64,000 nt of DNA, taken from the NCBI GenBank assembly GCA_028292405.1, contig JAQGMJ010000020.1, positions 123,013 through 187,012 of the forward strand. Direction: 5' to 3'. Positions within the stretch are counted from its first letter, which is position 1. Each line of letters starts with the position of its first letter. Shown here piece after piece: positions 30,601 through 45,942 of this stretch. The notes beneath the pieces were generated by a model. That model was not told where the DNA came from. It searched no databases and saw only the letters and a program-made list of their open reading frames with translations. Position numbers and translations under genes: made by a program. The DNA comes from Betaproteobacteria bacterium. Lineage in GTDB: Bacteria > Pseudomonadota > Gammaproteobacteria > Burkholderiales > JAEUOS01.

Positions 30601-33600
30601 CGCACGGTGCAGACCATCGGCGTGCCGGCGGGCGAGGCCGACAGCGCGGCACTGCAGGCCGACGCGGTGGTAGTGGCGCTGAAGTCGCGCACCATCGCGC
30701 CGGAAGAAGCGGTGGCGCAGTCGCTCGCCGCCTTGAAGTGGCTGCAGGCACACGGCTGCAAGCAGTTCTATTTCAAGTATTGCTCGACCTTCGACTCCAC
30801 CCCGCGCGGCAACATCGGTCCGGTTATCGACGCGCTGATGGATGCGCTGGACTGCAACTTCACCATCGCCTGCCCGGCGTTTCCGAAAAACGGCCGCACG
30901 ATTTTTCGCGGCTACCTGTTCGTCGGCGACGTGCCGCTGAACGAGTCCGGGATGAAAGACCACCCGCTGACGCCGATGACCGACGCCAACCTGGTGCGCG
31001 TGCTGCAGGCGCAGACCAAACGCAAGGTTGGCCTGGTCCGCTACGACACGGTAAGCGACGGCGCCACCGCCATCGGCGAGCGCATCGCCGCGCTGCGCCG
31101 CGACGGCGTGGCGATGGCAGTCGTCGACGCGGTGTCGGACGCCGACCTGCACGCCATCGGCGAAGCCTGCGCCGATCTGCCGCTGATCACCGCCGGTTCC
31201 GGCGTGGCCCTCGGCCTGCCGGCGAACTTTCGCCGCGCCGGGCTGCTCAAGCACGAAAGCCACGCCGCGCAACTGCCGCGCGTCGCCGGTGCGGCGGCCG
31301 TGGTCTCCGGCAGCTGCTCGACCGCCACCAACGCGCAGGTAGCTGAGTGGCAGAAGGGCCGGCCGGCATTCCGCATCGACGCGCTGGAACTCTCCGCCAA
31401 CCCGGGCCTGGTCGAAGACGCGCTGCGCTGGGCGCGCGAGCGCGTCGACCGCGAGCCGGTGCTGATCTATGCCACCAGTACGCCCGAGCAGGTGAAGGCC
31501 GTGCAGGCCAGACTCGGCGTCGAGCAGGCCGGCGCATTGGTGGAAAACGCGCTGGCGGACATCGCGCTGGGCCTGGTGCAAACCGGGGTGCGCAAACTGG
31601 TGGTGGCGGGCGGCGAAACTTCCGGCGCGGTGGTTGGCAGGCTCGGCGTCACCAGCCTGCGCATCGGCCCGCAGATCGACCCCGGCGTGCCCTGGACCGT
31701 CAGCGAAGGCGCGACGCAAATGGGCGAGCCGGTGGCCCTGGCACTGAAGTCGGGCAACTTCGGCACGGTGGATTTTTTCGCCAAGGCGCTCTCCAAACTG
31801 GCCTGAACCATGTCGAGCAAAGAGTCCCAACTGCGCGAACAGATCTGCGCCACCGCCAAGTCGATGTTCGACCGCGGCCTGACCCATGGCAGCACCGGCA
31901 ACATCAGCGCCAAGCTGGACGACGGTTGGCTGCTCACGCCCACCGGTTCCAGCCTGGGCGCGCTCGACCCGGCGAGACTTTCCAAACTCGACTGGAACGG
32001 CAAGCTGATCGCCGGCGACGCGCCTTCGAAGGAAAATTTCCTGCACCTGGCAATGTACCAGGAGCGCCCGGCCAACGGCGCGGTGGTGCACCTGCACGCT
32101 ACCCATTCGGTGGCGGTGTCGCTACTCGAGGAACTCGACCCAGCCGACGTGCTGCCGCCGCTCACCGCCTATTACGTGATGCGCATCGGCAGCCTGCCCC
32201 TGGTGCCCTACTTCGCTCCCGGCGACCTGCAACTGGCCGACGCCGTGCGCCGCTTCGCCGGCAAACACCACGCGCTGCTGCTGGCCAATCACGGCCCGGT
32301 GGTGGGCGGCAGCAGTCTCTCCGCCGCGGCGGACGCCGCCGAGGAACTGGAAGCCACCGCCAAACTTTTCCTGCTGCTGCAAGGCCGGCGCATCCGCGCG
32401 CTGACCCAGGCGCAGGCCGATGACCTGCGCACCCGCTTCCCGATCAAATAGAACCGCTGGAGACGCCATGCCCCGCTTCGCCGCCAATATTTCGATGATG
32501 TACACCGAGCACGATTTCCTCGACCGCTTCGCCGCTGCCGCGAAAGACGGCTTTAAGGCTGTCGAGTTCCTGTTCCCCTACGAGTTCGAGGCGAAGGACA
32601 TCAAGCAGCGCCTGGACGACAACGGCCTGATCAATGTGCTGTTCAACGGCCCGCCCGGCAACTGGGACAAGGGCGAACGCGGCATGGCCTCCCTCCCCGG
32701 GCGCGAGGACGAGTTCAAGCGCAGCATTGCGCAGGCCCTGCAGTACGCACAGGTGATCGGCACACCCAATGTGCACGTGATGGCCGGGCTGATCGCGCCG
32801 GAGGACGACCGCGCCCGCCATCGCGAGACTTACGTCCGCAACCTGCGCTACGCCGCCGAGCAGTTCGCCGGCGCCGGCGTGAAGGCGCTGATCGAGCCGA
32901 TCAACACACGCGACATTCCCGGCCTGTTCCTCAACTACCAGGCGGACGCGCATGCGGTAGTGGAGGCCGTCGGCGCCTCCAACCTCAAGGTGCAGATGGA
33001 CCTGTACCACTGCCAGATCGTCGAGGGCGACGTGGCGATGCGCCTGCGCAAGTACGTGCCCACCGGCAACGTCGGTCACATGCAAATCGCCGGCGTACCG
33101 CTGCGCCATGAGCCGGACCTGGGCGAGGTGAACTATCCCTACCTGTTCGAGGTGATCGACGAGATCAAGTACACCGGGTGGATCGGCTGCGAGTACCGCC
33201 CGAAAGGCAAGACCAGCGACGGCCTGGGCTGGCTCAAGCCGTACCTGAAATAAGCCTCAGGTCAGGGTCTCGAAAAAGTCGAGAATCTCGCGTCCCAGGA
33301 TTTCCTCGTCGGTGTTGAAGTGCGCGACGATGGAAATATGGTTGTGCCCGGTCAGCCGGACGTAGCGCGGCGCCCGCCGCCGCGCCTCGGCAATGCGCCA
33401 GGCCGCCTCCATGCCGTAGATGTCGAGCAGCGGGTTTTCGAACTCGGCATTGGCAATCATCAGCGGTAGCTTGGAGGCGGCAGCATGCGTCACCGGCGAA
33501 CGCGCCTCGTAGAGCGATTCGTCCTCGCCCCAGTAGGCCCTGACGCCGGCGGCGTTGGGGTTCTCCTTCAGCACATCGGCTCGCAGCCGTCCGGAGATCA

Positions 33601-36600
33601 GCACCATGCCCTTGAGGTCGCGTCCGAGGTAGCCGGAAGCCGGGTCCCAGGCGTAGGCCGCCACATGGGTGGCGCCGGCCGAGTGGCCGACCAGGAAAAT
33701 GCTTTCCGGGTCGCCGCCGAAGCCGGCCGCATGCGCCTTCACCCAGGCCACCGCCTGCGCCATGTCATCGGTGACGCCGGGGTAGGCGGCTTCCGGCGCC
33801 AGGCGGTATTCGAGATTGATGCCGAGCACGCCGTTGCGGGCGAACCAGGTGAGCACGTTGTCGTAGACCTCGGCATTGATGCACTTGTCGCCGCGCACGA
33901 AAGCGCCGCCGTGGACGAAAATCGCTACCGGCATCTTGCTCTTGCCCGCCGGGCGGAAAATGTCCATCACCTGGCGCAGGTGGCGGCCATAGGCGAGGTT
34001 GCTGACCTTTTCAACCCCATCTTTCGGCGCCGCCGCCAGCAGGGGCAGGTAGGCGGCGAGCGTCATGTCGCGGTGTTTCTGGATGTCGGCGCCCCAGACC
34101 GGGCCGATTTCTGCGAGGACTTTGCGGGCGGATTCGGGCAGGGTGGCGAGCGGTCGGTTCATCCGCGCATTCTAGCGCCGCGCCGCGGCGGCAGGATGCA
34201 TGCGAACCATCAGCGGCCGCGCGCCCGGGTTTGTTTTACCATCGACCCACTCACATGAATACCGACATCAAAGGAGAACAAACATGATCATGGAACACGC
34301 CGACATCCGCATCCAGCCCGGCCGCCAGGCCGAATTCGACGCCGCCATCAAGAAGGGCGTGGAGACCGTGATCGCCAAGGCCAAAGGCTACAAGGGGCAT
34401 CGGGTGGTCAAGGGCATTGAATCGCCGGAGCGCTACTTGCTGATGATTTTCTGGGAGACCCTGGAAAACCATACGGTGGATTTTCGCGGCTCGCCCGCCT
34501 TCCAGGACTGGCGCGCCATCGTCGGGCCGCTTTTCGCCGGCGCGCCGACGGTGGAGCACTTCGACTTGCTGATCGAGTCCAAGTAGTTCTCGCGGCGGAT
34601 ATCCCGGATCACCCACGGATGATGCACCGCCACAAAAAGCCCTGCAACCAAACAAAAGCGTGCGCCGTATCATGGTCATCGCGGCGAGCCGGAAGCCCCG
34701 GCGCAACCGCGCTATCATCCGGTCCTGGAGGTCAATCATGCGCGTTCGTTCCCTGTCTTCCAAAGTTCTTTGCGCGGTGTTTTTCGCGGCCCTCACGGGT
34801 TGTGCCGCCTACACCGGCGCCGGCCTCAAGCCGGGTGTCTCGACCGAAGCCGACGTGCGCGCCGTGATGGGCCAGCCTTTCGCGGTCCACCCGGCACCGC
34901 CCGGTGCCGACTATGCGCAATCCCTCGAGTATCCGCACGGTCCTTCGGGCCGGCAGACCTACATGGCCCGCCTCGATGCCGGCGGCCGGTTGTTGCGCGT
35001 GGAGCAGGTGCTGCAAGAGCAGACGCTGACGAAGATCCGAGTCGGCGTCGATAACATGCAAAGCATCTCCGCCCTGCTCGGCCGCCCCGGCCAATACACC
35101 GGCCCGAGCCGAGCCTACGGCGGCCCGGTCTGGGATTATTTCGCCAACGACATGCAACGCCACATCATTCTCTCCGTCAGCTTCGACCGCAACGGCCTGG
35201 TCGCCGCTGCCGGCTCGATGACCGACCCGCAAGATTTTTTCCCGGCCGGCGGCGCTGAGTAGCCAACTCTGCCGGCCGGCGGGGCGCGCCCGCTGACCGG
35301 CCCGCTTTACGCCGCCGTTCCGCCCATGCGTGCCCACGGGTGCCCGTGCGTACCGATGCGTGGACGCGCCCGGGTATCACGCCAAGCTTCTTGCAGTAGC
35401 CCGATACGCGCCCTTGCGCGCGTATCGGCACGCCCTGCCGAAAACCGCTAAAGTGGCGTCACTCCCCCGGCCGGCCAGGCCGCGGCGCGAGAGAACAACA
35501 GAACCGCCCCAGGAGAGATGATGGCCGAGAAAGTCTGGCTGAAGAGCTACCCGCCCGGTATACCCGCCGAGATCGATTACCACCAGTTCAGCTCGATCAA
35601 GCACCTGTTCGAAAGCTGCTGCGCGAAGTACGGCGGCAAGACCGCCTACTCCAACCTCGACTACCGCATGAGCTACACCGAGCTGGAGCAGCGCTCGCGT
35701 GATTTTGCCGCCTACCTGCAGGCCCTGCCGAACGTTGTACGCGGCGACCGCGTGGCGGTGATGATGCCCAACCTGCTGCAATACCCGGTGGCGATATTCG
35801 GCATCCTGCGCGCCGGCCTGGTGGTGGTAAATGTAAACCCCTTGTATACCCCGCGCGAACTGGAACACCAGCTCAAAGACTCCGGCGCCAAGGCGATCGT
35901 GATCATCGAGAACTTCTGCCACACCCTCGAAGAGGCCTTGAAGGAAACGCCGGTCGAGCACATCATCACCACGCAGGTGGGCGATCTGATTCCGGCGCCC
36001 AAGCGCTGGATCGTCAACTACGTCGTCAAGCACAAGAAGAAATTGGTCAAGCCGTGGAACATCGCCGACACCATCTCGATGCGCGAGGCGATCTCGCGCG
36101 GCGCCGGCGGCAAGATGAAGAAAGTCGAGCTGACGCACGAGGACATTGCCTTCCTGCAATACACCGGCGGCACCACCGGCGTGGCCAAGGGCGCGATGCT
36201 GACCCACCGCAACATCCTCGCCAATCTGGAGCAGACCGGCGCCTGGATTTCCGCCGAGTTCGAAGAGGGGAAAGACGTGGTGGTATCGCCGCTGCCGATG
36301 TATCACATCTTCTGCCTCACCGGCACCCTGCTGTTCATGAAGTGGGGCGCGAACAATGTGCTGATCACCAACCCGCGCGACATGGCCGGCTTCATCGCCG
36401 AGCTGAAAAAATGGCCGTGGACCGTGCTCACCGGCGTCAACACGCTCTTCAACAGCATGCTCAACGCGCCCGGCTTCGCCGAACTCGACTTCTCGCACGT
36501 CAAAGTGGTGCTGGGCGGCGGTGCAGCGGTGCAAAAGGCGGTGGCCGAAAAGTGGCAGACCATCACCGGCCATTCGCTGACCGAAGCCTATGGCCTGACC

Positions 36601-39600
36601 GAGTCTTCGCCCGGCTGCTCGATCAACCCGATGGGCGTCCCCTGGAGCGGCTCGATCGGGCTGCCTCTGCCCTCGACCGACTTCTCCATCCGCAATGATG
36701 CCTTCGAGGAACTCCTGCTATGGGACGGCACCGGCGACGCCACGCCGTTTACCGGCGAGATCTGCGTGCGCGGTCCGCAGGTGATGAAGGGTTACTGGCA
36801 GCGCGACGATGAAACCGCGAAGATCATCCGCGACGGCTGGCTGCTCACCGGCGACGTCGGCCACATGAGCCCGCAGGGCTTCGTCTTCATCACCGACCGC
36901 AAGAAGGATATGATCCTGGTCTCCGGCTTCAACGTCTACCCGAACGAGATCGAAGGCGTGGTGCAGATGATGCCGGGCGTGCTGGAATGCGCGGCGGTGG
37001 GCGTGCCGGACGAAAAATCGGGCGAGGCGGTGAAGGTGGTGATCGTCAAGAAGGACCCGAACCTGACCAAGGAAGACGTCATCGCCTTCTGCCGCAAGGA
37101 ACTCACAGGCTACAAGATCCCGCGCATCGTCGAGTTCCGCAACGATCTGCCGAAGACGCCGGTAGGCAAGATCCTGAGGCGCGAATTGCGCGACAAGCCG
37201 AAGCAGTAAACAAACTAACGCGCTGCTACGCGGCGAAAAATCGGGGTCGCTCATTTGCAAATGAGCGATTTCGCGGCAGTTTGCGAAATTGTGCTCTGAC
37301 CCCAATTTTCTTATGGAGTGATGCAAGCCCCGCCAGGGAAATAAAATCCGGCTACACCCGCTTGGCCGCCGGCGGCTTGATGAAACGGATCGCTTGCTCC
37401 CGCGGCGGCAGAGGCTTGACGCCGTGCTGCCCCAAGGTTTTTTCCAGGCCGCGCCCTTCCGGGTCGGCCAGCGCCGCCTCACGCGCGGTGAAAATCGCCT
37501 TGGCGCGCTCGCTGTCGGATAGGCTCAACTCACCCTCGACCAGATGGTCGAAGATGCGATTGAAACTCGCCTTGCCGCGCTTGTTGGTGTCGCTGTACCC
37601 CTTCACCAGGCGCGCGGTCAGCGCTATCTCGTAAGCCAGCTTGAGGTCGCGCGCAGCGGCCTTTTCCACCGCCCCCAGCCAGCGCTCGATCAGCCCCTGC
37701 TCCTCCGCATAGCGCGCGGTGCGGCGGCGCCAGAAACGGGTGCCGGCCGTCAGGCGCAGCAGAGCGAAGCCAAATACCGAATTGGTCTTGACGTGCATCC
37801 CGACCGACAGCTTGTCGGCCAGGCCATTCTTCGTCGCCCAGGCGTGAAAGCGGCGCGACAGTCCAGGCGGCAGCATGCCGCTGATCTCATCCAAACCTGG
37901 CTTGAGGAATTCGATGATGTGGATCGGCTCATCTTCCTTCGCCAGCACCTCTTCGCGCACGCGGGCGAAGCGGCTCTTGCGCGTCTTCAGGTCGGCGACG
38001 CGGATCAGGTCTTCGAAGCTCATCCACAGCGCCAGGTAGCGCGCGGTCTCGGCGGCCAGCTTGCCGTCGCCGGTATCCAGGCGCGCGATGTTGGCCAGGC
38101 GCTTCAAGTACAGATCGACGTAAGCCTGGTCCTGATAGTCGGCGAGGCGCTTGATGCCTTCGGCAACGATGTCGCGCGCGGCAGCGGGGAAATCACCGGG
38201 CTGCGGCAGCGCGCCCGGCGCGGCAACCGTCTTCGGCTTCGCCTCGGGCAACATACCGCCTGCCGCCGCAAAGCCGGCGGCAAAGCCGCGCAAGCTGCCC
38301 GCCACGCCCTTGCCGGAGGACTTGATCACCTCTTCGCAGACTTCGCGCGTCAGCGGCAACGTGCCCGCGCCGATGATGGCGCCGAACATCACCGCCGAAA
38401 TCACCGTGCCGGTTTCCTGTGTCGCCGCGGCCATGTCGAACAGAACGGCCTTGCCGGCCAGTTGCGGCGCGGCGTCGAGGATGCGCTGCGCGTCGTAGCG
38501 GCCATCGCCCATTTGCATCTTTTCCACCGTGGCGTAGATGCGGTGGGTGGAAGCGACCAGGGTGGTGCGTTCGCTGATGTAGCCGTTCTGCATCGCTCGC
38601 CCGGCTTCCACCAATTCGGAAGCCGCCATCACGTCGATGTTGGAGGGCGAAGGCGTGAGCGCCATGATCGGGCGCCGGCCGCCGAGTTGTGCGGTGGGCA
38701 CCGGATAGATTTCGATGTAGTAGGTAGTGGCGCCGGTGCGCTGCGCCACGCCTGGAATCGAAGTGCTTTGCACCGGCAGATCCTGCGCCTGCGCCGCCGC
38801 CACCAGCCAGTCGGCCAGCACGCCGCCGCCTTCGCCGCCGAGAGCGGCGAGCAGGACGGTCAGCGGGCGAGTCGGATAAGGCGTGTTGGTCATGCGGGCT
38901 GCATCAGGCCAATGATCGCGGCGCGGAATTTCTCCACGAACTTGTCCCACCAGTTCGCGTTTTGCACGATCTCGGCGCGAAAGAACGAGGGGCACAGCAC
39001 CGCCGCATGCGCCACCTCGCCGCATAGGCCACAGCCGACGCAGCCATTGTTGACGTGAGCCACCGGATCGACGCGCAGCGGATCACTCGAGTCCTTGATG
39101 GTCAGCGAAGGGCAGCCGGAGAGGCGAATGCAGGAATGATCGCCCGTGCAGGTGTCTTCGTCGACGCCGTAGCGGGTGCGCACCACCCGCTCGCCGCGTT
39201 TCAGCTTCTCGGCGTTGATCGGCTTGATGCGGCGCTGGCGCTCGAGCTGGCATTCGCCCTCCGCGATGATCACCTTCAGTCCGTTGTACTTGGAGGTCAT
39301 CGCCTCCTTGAGCACATTGAAGGTATCGGTGACGTGATAGTTGTTCACCGTCTTCATCCACTTCACGCCCATGCCGGTGAGCGTACGCTCGATGCCCATG
39401 TCGGTGACGCGGTGTGCCTGCGACTGGTGCGGGCTGGAAGGAATTTCCTGGGTGCCGGTGGCCGAGGTGTAGCCGTTTTTCATGATGACGAGAATGCCGT
39501 CGTCGTCGTTGAACACGGCGTTCGATACGCCTGAGGATAGCCCGTTATGCCAGAAGCCCCCATCGCCCATCACGGTGACCGAGCGCTTGGCGAACAGCGG

Positions 39601-42600
39601 GCCGATGGCGGAATTGCTCGCCAGGCCCAGGCCATAGCCCAGCACGGTATTGCCGATGTTGAACGGCGGCAGCGAGGAGAACAGGTGGCAGCCGATGTCG
39701 GCCGAGACGTGATACGCGCCCGCCTCGCGCTCCAGCAGCTTCATCGCCGAGAACACCGGGCGCTCCGGGCAGCCGACGCAAAAGCCCGGCGGACGGTTCG
39801 GCACCGGTGCGCCGAGCAACTCGGCCGCGCGTTTTTTCACGCCGGTAAGCGCTTCGAACTGTTCATGCAGGCGAGCGGTGTCCACGCCCTTGGGCGCCAC
39901 CGCCTCGATGAATTTTGTCACGCCGCCCAACATGATCTCGCCGGTATATTCGCCGGCCATCGGCAGCACATCCTTGCCATAGAGCTTGGTCTGGATGTCG
40001 GCACGGCGCAGGATGGCATGCAATGCCTCCTCGATGAAATTCGGCTGTCCTTCTTCGACCACCAGCACGGCACGGCGGGTAGCGCAAAAGGCGTTGAGTT
40101 CCTCGGGGATCATCGGGTAGGTGACGTTCATCACATACAGCGGCACCCGCGATTCGCCGAAGGCGTCGGCCAGGCCGACCTGCTGCAGGGCGCGGATCAC
40201 CGCGTTGTACATGCCGCCTTGCAGGACAATGCCGATGTCCGAAAACTCCCCCTCGAACACCTCATTGAGCTTTTCGCGCTTGATGAACTCCACCGCCTGC
40301 GGCCAGCGCAATTCGATCTTCGCCTTTTCCTGGTTGTAAGAGGACGGCGGCAGCACGATGCGGCCGTAGTCGAACACCGGCTCGGTCATCAGCGCATTGC
40401 GCGAGATTTTCGCCGCGACGTTGTCCTTCGCCTCGAAGGAGCCGTGCACATGGCAAGCGCGGATGCGCAACTCGACGAACACCGGTGTGCTGCTGGCCTC
40501 GGAGAGTTCGAAGGCTTTTTCCACCATGTTGACGATGCACGGCAGGTTCGGGCGCGGGTCGAGCAGCCAGATTTGCGACTTCATCGCAAAGGCGTGGCTG
40601 CGCTCCTGCATGATGGAGGAGCCTTCGCCGTAGTCCTCGCCGATGATGATGACGGCACCGCCGGTGACCCCCGAAGAAGCCAGGTTGGCCAGCGCATCCG
40701 ACGCCACGTTGGTGCCGACGGTGGACTTCCAGGTCACCGCGCCGCGCACCGGATAATTGATCGAGGCGCCCAGCATGGCGGCGGCGCCGGCCTCCGAGGC
40801 ATTGGCCTCGAAATGCACGCCGAGCTCGTCCATGATCTCGCGCGCGTCGGTCAGCACGTCGATCAGGTGCGAGATCGGCGCGCCCTGGTAACCGCCGACG
40901 TAGGAAACACCGGACTGCAGCAGCGCCTTGGTGACGGCGAGTATGCCCTCGCCGTGAAAGGTGTCACCCTTCCCCAGGTTGAGCAGCTCCACTTCCTTTT
41001 TGAATGAACGTTCCATAGCCGGATTTGCGTTTGCGGTTGGCTTAAGGCAGGGGCCGATAGAAGGAACCAATGATAACGCCGGACGGGTGCGCGGGCGGAT
41101 AAAAGTTGCGCGAAACATATTTCGCGTATTCGCCTTGGGCGCGGGCCGGCGGGCGCATAATTGAACCATCCGATTGTCCCTACATAGCCATAAATCGAGG
41201 AGCCAAACCATGGGCAAGCTGCGCCACATCGCCATCACCGTCCCCGACGTGCACAAGGCGGCGGCCTTTTACATGGAAGCCTTCGGCCTGAAAAAGGTCG
41301 GCCAGACCGACCACAGCCTGGCCAGCGGCGTCTATCTCACCGACGGCGTGGTCAACCTGGCCTTGCTGCATTACAAGACGGATGAGGCGGCGGGCAGCCG
41401 CGGCCGCGATTTCACCGGCCTGCACCACATCGGTTTCTGGGTGGACGACGCCCACGAGGCGCGCAAGCAGGTCGAGGCGGCGGGCGCCAACTGGTGGATG
41501 GGCGAGCCGCCCAAGGTGGACGGCGGCGCGTTCTACGAGGTCAAGTTCCACGACCCGAACGGCGTGGTGTTCGACATTTCCACCAGCGGCTGGACCGGTG
41601 CGTCGAAAGACGTCGTGCCGAAAGAAAGCGCGGAATCCACAGACGCGGCGCCCACCAAGGCCACGGCCTGAGCCTGGCTCGGGAATCTGCAACCGCGCCG
41701 GGCTGCCTCCGGCGCTAACGCGAATTACACCGGAACGGCGTTAAGCGATCTGCGTTACGTCGGCACCGCGTTGGGCGGCGTCTTTCCGGCCAGCACCGCC
41801 TCGGCGTTGGCGGTAAACAGCTTCACCTGGTTCCACACCACGTCCGGCGTGCGCCCGGCCATGTGCGGGGTGAACAGCACCTTGTTGCTCTTGAGCAGCC
41901 CTTCGGGCACCACCGGCTCGCCTTCGACCACGTCCAGCCCGGCGCCGGCGATCACGCCGCGATCCAGTGCGTCGATCAGCGCCGCGGTATCGACCACGCT
42001 GCCGCGCGCGATGTTGATGAAGAAGCCCTCCGGCCCCAGGGCCTCGAGGACCTTGGCATTGACGATGTGGCGCGTCGCCTGGCCGCCGGGGCAGGCCGCC
42101 ACCAGGTATTCGGAATCTTCCGCCAGCTTGACCAGATCGCTGTAGTGCTTCCACGACACTTCGCCGCGCGGGGTGCGCGTGTTGTAACCCACGGTCATGT
42201 CGAAGGCTTCGCAGCGCTTGGCGATACGCATGCCGATGTTGCCGAGACCAATGATGCCGACGCGCTTGTTGTTGAGCGACGGGCGGTAGGCACGGCTCTG
42301 GTCCCACTTGCCTTCGCGCACCGCGCGGTCGCCGGCGAGGAAGTCGCGGGCGATGCCCAGCATCAGGCCGACGGTGTGGTCGGCGACGTTGGCGTCGTTC
42401 ACGCCGGGCGCGTGGGTGACGACCACGCCGCGCGCGCGGGCGGCGGCGAGGTCGACATTTTCATAGCCGGCGCCGAAGGTGCTGATCGACTTGAGGTTCG
42501 GCAAGGCGTTGATGGCGGCGGCGTGCAGGCCGTTGGCGCCGTTGGTCAGCACCGAAACGATGGGCTTTTTCTGCGCCTCGGCCAGGGCTTCGGGGCCGTG

Positions 42601-44718
42601 GCCCTTGGTGTGGATGATGTCGAATTTCTCCGCCAGCTTGGCGACAGCGGGCGCGGGGACGGCGAAGGTGATCCAGAGGGCGGGCAGGGACATGCACTTA
42701 TCCGTATTTGATTTTGAGCAGCAGGGAAGGAAAATTCTGGCACAGATGGGCCGTGCCGGGGCTTCTGCCGCACTATAAGCAGCTACCCTCGGCTTTTACA
42801 GCGGGTCAGCCGATCAGCGCAGGCAGCCAGGTGGCCACCGCCGGCACGAAAAACACCAGCGCCAGCAGCAGGATGCTCATCACCACGAAGGGCGCGACGG
42901 CCTGGAAAATATGCAGCATGGTCACCTGCGGCGGCGACACACCCTTCATCGTCATCAAGAGCAAACCGTGCGGCGGCAGCAGCAGGCCCAACTGCATGCA
43001 GATCAGGAACATCACGCCGAACCACACCAGGTCGAGTCCAAGCGTCTGCACCACCGGCATGAAAATCGGCAGGGTGATCATCATCATGCTGACCTGGTCG
43101 ACGAAAATGCCGAGGAAGATCAGGATACCCATCATCGCGCACACCACCGCCCACGGCGGCAGGCCCTGGCCGGTGATGGCCTGCACCAGGCCGTTGGAGG
43201 CGCCGGAGAAGGAGAGGATTTGCGCGAAGGTGGTGGCGCCGACGATGATGAAGAGGATCATCCCCGAGATGCCGATCGAGCCGCGCAGCGCCTTGATCAT
43301 GATCGGCACGGTAATCGCACGGTAGACCAGCGCCATCACCACCGTGGCCAGCGCGCCGATGGCGGCCGACTCGGTCGGCGTGGCCCAGCCCGCGGCCATC
43401 GCGCCCACCACCAGGCCGAAAATCGCCACCAGCGGGATCACGTAGATCACCAGCGGCCCGAAGCGCTTCCAGCCTTCGTACTCGACCAGCTCGGTGTTGG
43501 GCGCCAGCGCCGGCTTCATTTTCACCCGCACGATGATGTAGGCGACGAACACCATCGAGAGAATCAGCCCCGGCACCACGCCGCCGATCAGGAGTTTGGA
43601 GATCGAGATGCCGGAGAGCGAACCCAGCAGCACGGTGAGCGCGGAGGGAGGGATCAGCATGTCCACCGCGCCGATAGCCATGATGGGCCCGGCCGCGATC
43701 GTCGGGTGATAGCCGCGCGCCAGCATCACCGGCATCATCAGGCTGCCGAGCATGGCGGTGGTGGCGATGGTCGAGCCGGAGATGGCGGAGAACACCGTGC
43801 CGGCGACCACGGCGACTACGGCAAGGCGGCCGGGCACCTGCTTGATCAGGCGCTCGATGCCGTCGATCACCTTCACGGCAAGGCCGGTGTGGAACAGTAC
43901 CTCTCCCATCAGCACGAACAGCGGAATAGGTGTCAGCGCGAAACTCTTCACCGAGTCCACGCTGTTGCGCGCCAGTTGCATCAGCCCGGGCTCGCCGCCG
44001 AGATACAGGGTGGCGCCGATCAGGTTGATGGCGAGAAACGAAAAGGCCACCGGCAGGCCGAGGAACAGCAATACGGTGGAGCCGCCGAGCAGCAGCCAGG
44101 CGGCGAATTGCCAGCTCATGCGCGCCCGCCTTTGCTTGCCCGCATCACGATGCCGACACCGCGTCGTTGCGCGGCTCGCGCGGGCCGGTAGCCAGGCGGT
44201 GCATGCGAAACAGCATCTCGATGCCCAGCAGGGCAAAGGCGAGCGGCAGCGGCGCGAGGGACCACCATTCCGGCGTCACCAGGGTCTTGATGGTCATCGA
44301 GCCGTCGGCAAAACTCTTCAGCGCGGCGCGCGCGCCGTACCAGACGATCAACAGGCAGCAGATGAGGCCGCAGATATCGGCGATCCATTCGCAGCACCAG
44401 GCGAGGTAACGCGGAATGGCGCGCAGCAGGATGTCGACGCGGATGTGCTGGCCCTGGCGCAGCAGCCACGGCGCGGAGAGCATGGTGATGAGATAGAGCA
44501 TCATCTCCGACACCTCATTGCTCCAGGCCAGGCCGCGCGGCAATCCCGGGATAGGGAGGTTGCGCAGCAGCACGTCGGCGCAGATCATCAGCATCATGGC
44601 GAACAGCAGCGCGCAGGCAATGAGGCCGAGCGCGCTTAAGAGTTTGCCGTAGAGCTCGGAGAGTCGGTTCATCTGGATTGCAAATCACGCCCGCGGCGAG
44701 GCGGGCGTCGCTGCCTTA

Positions 44719-45942
<1,224 letters not shown>
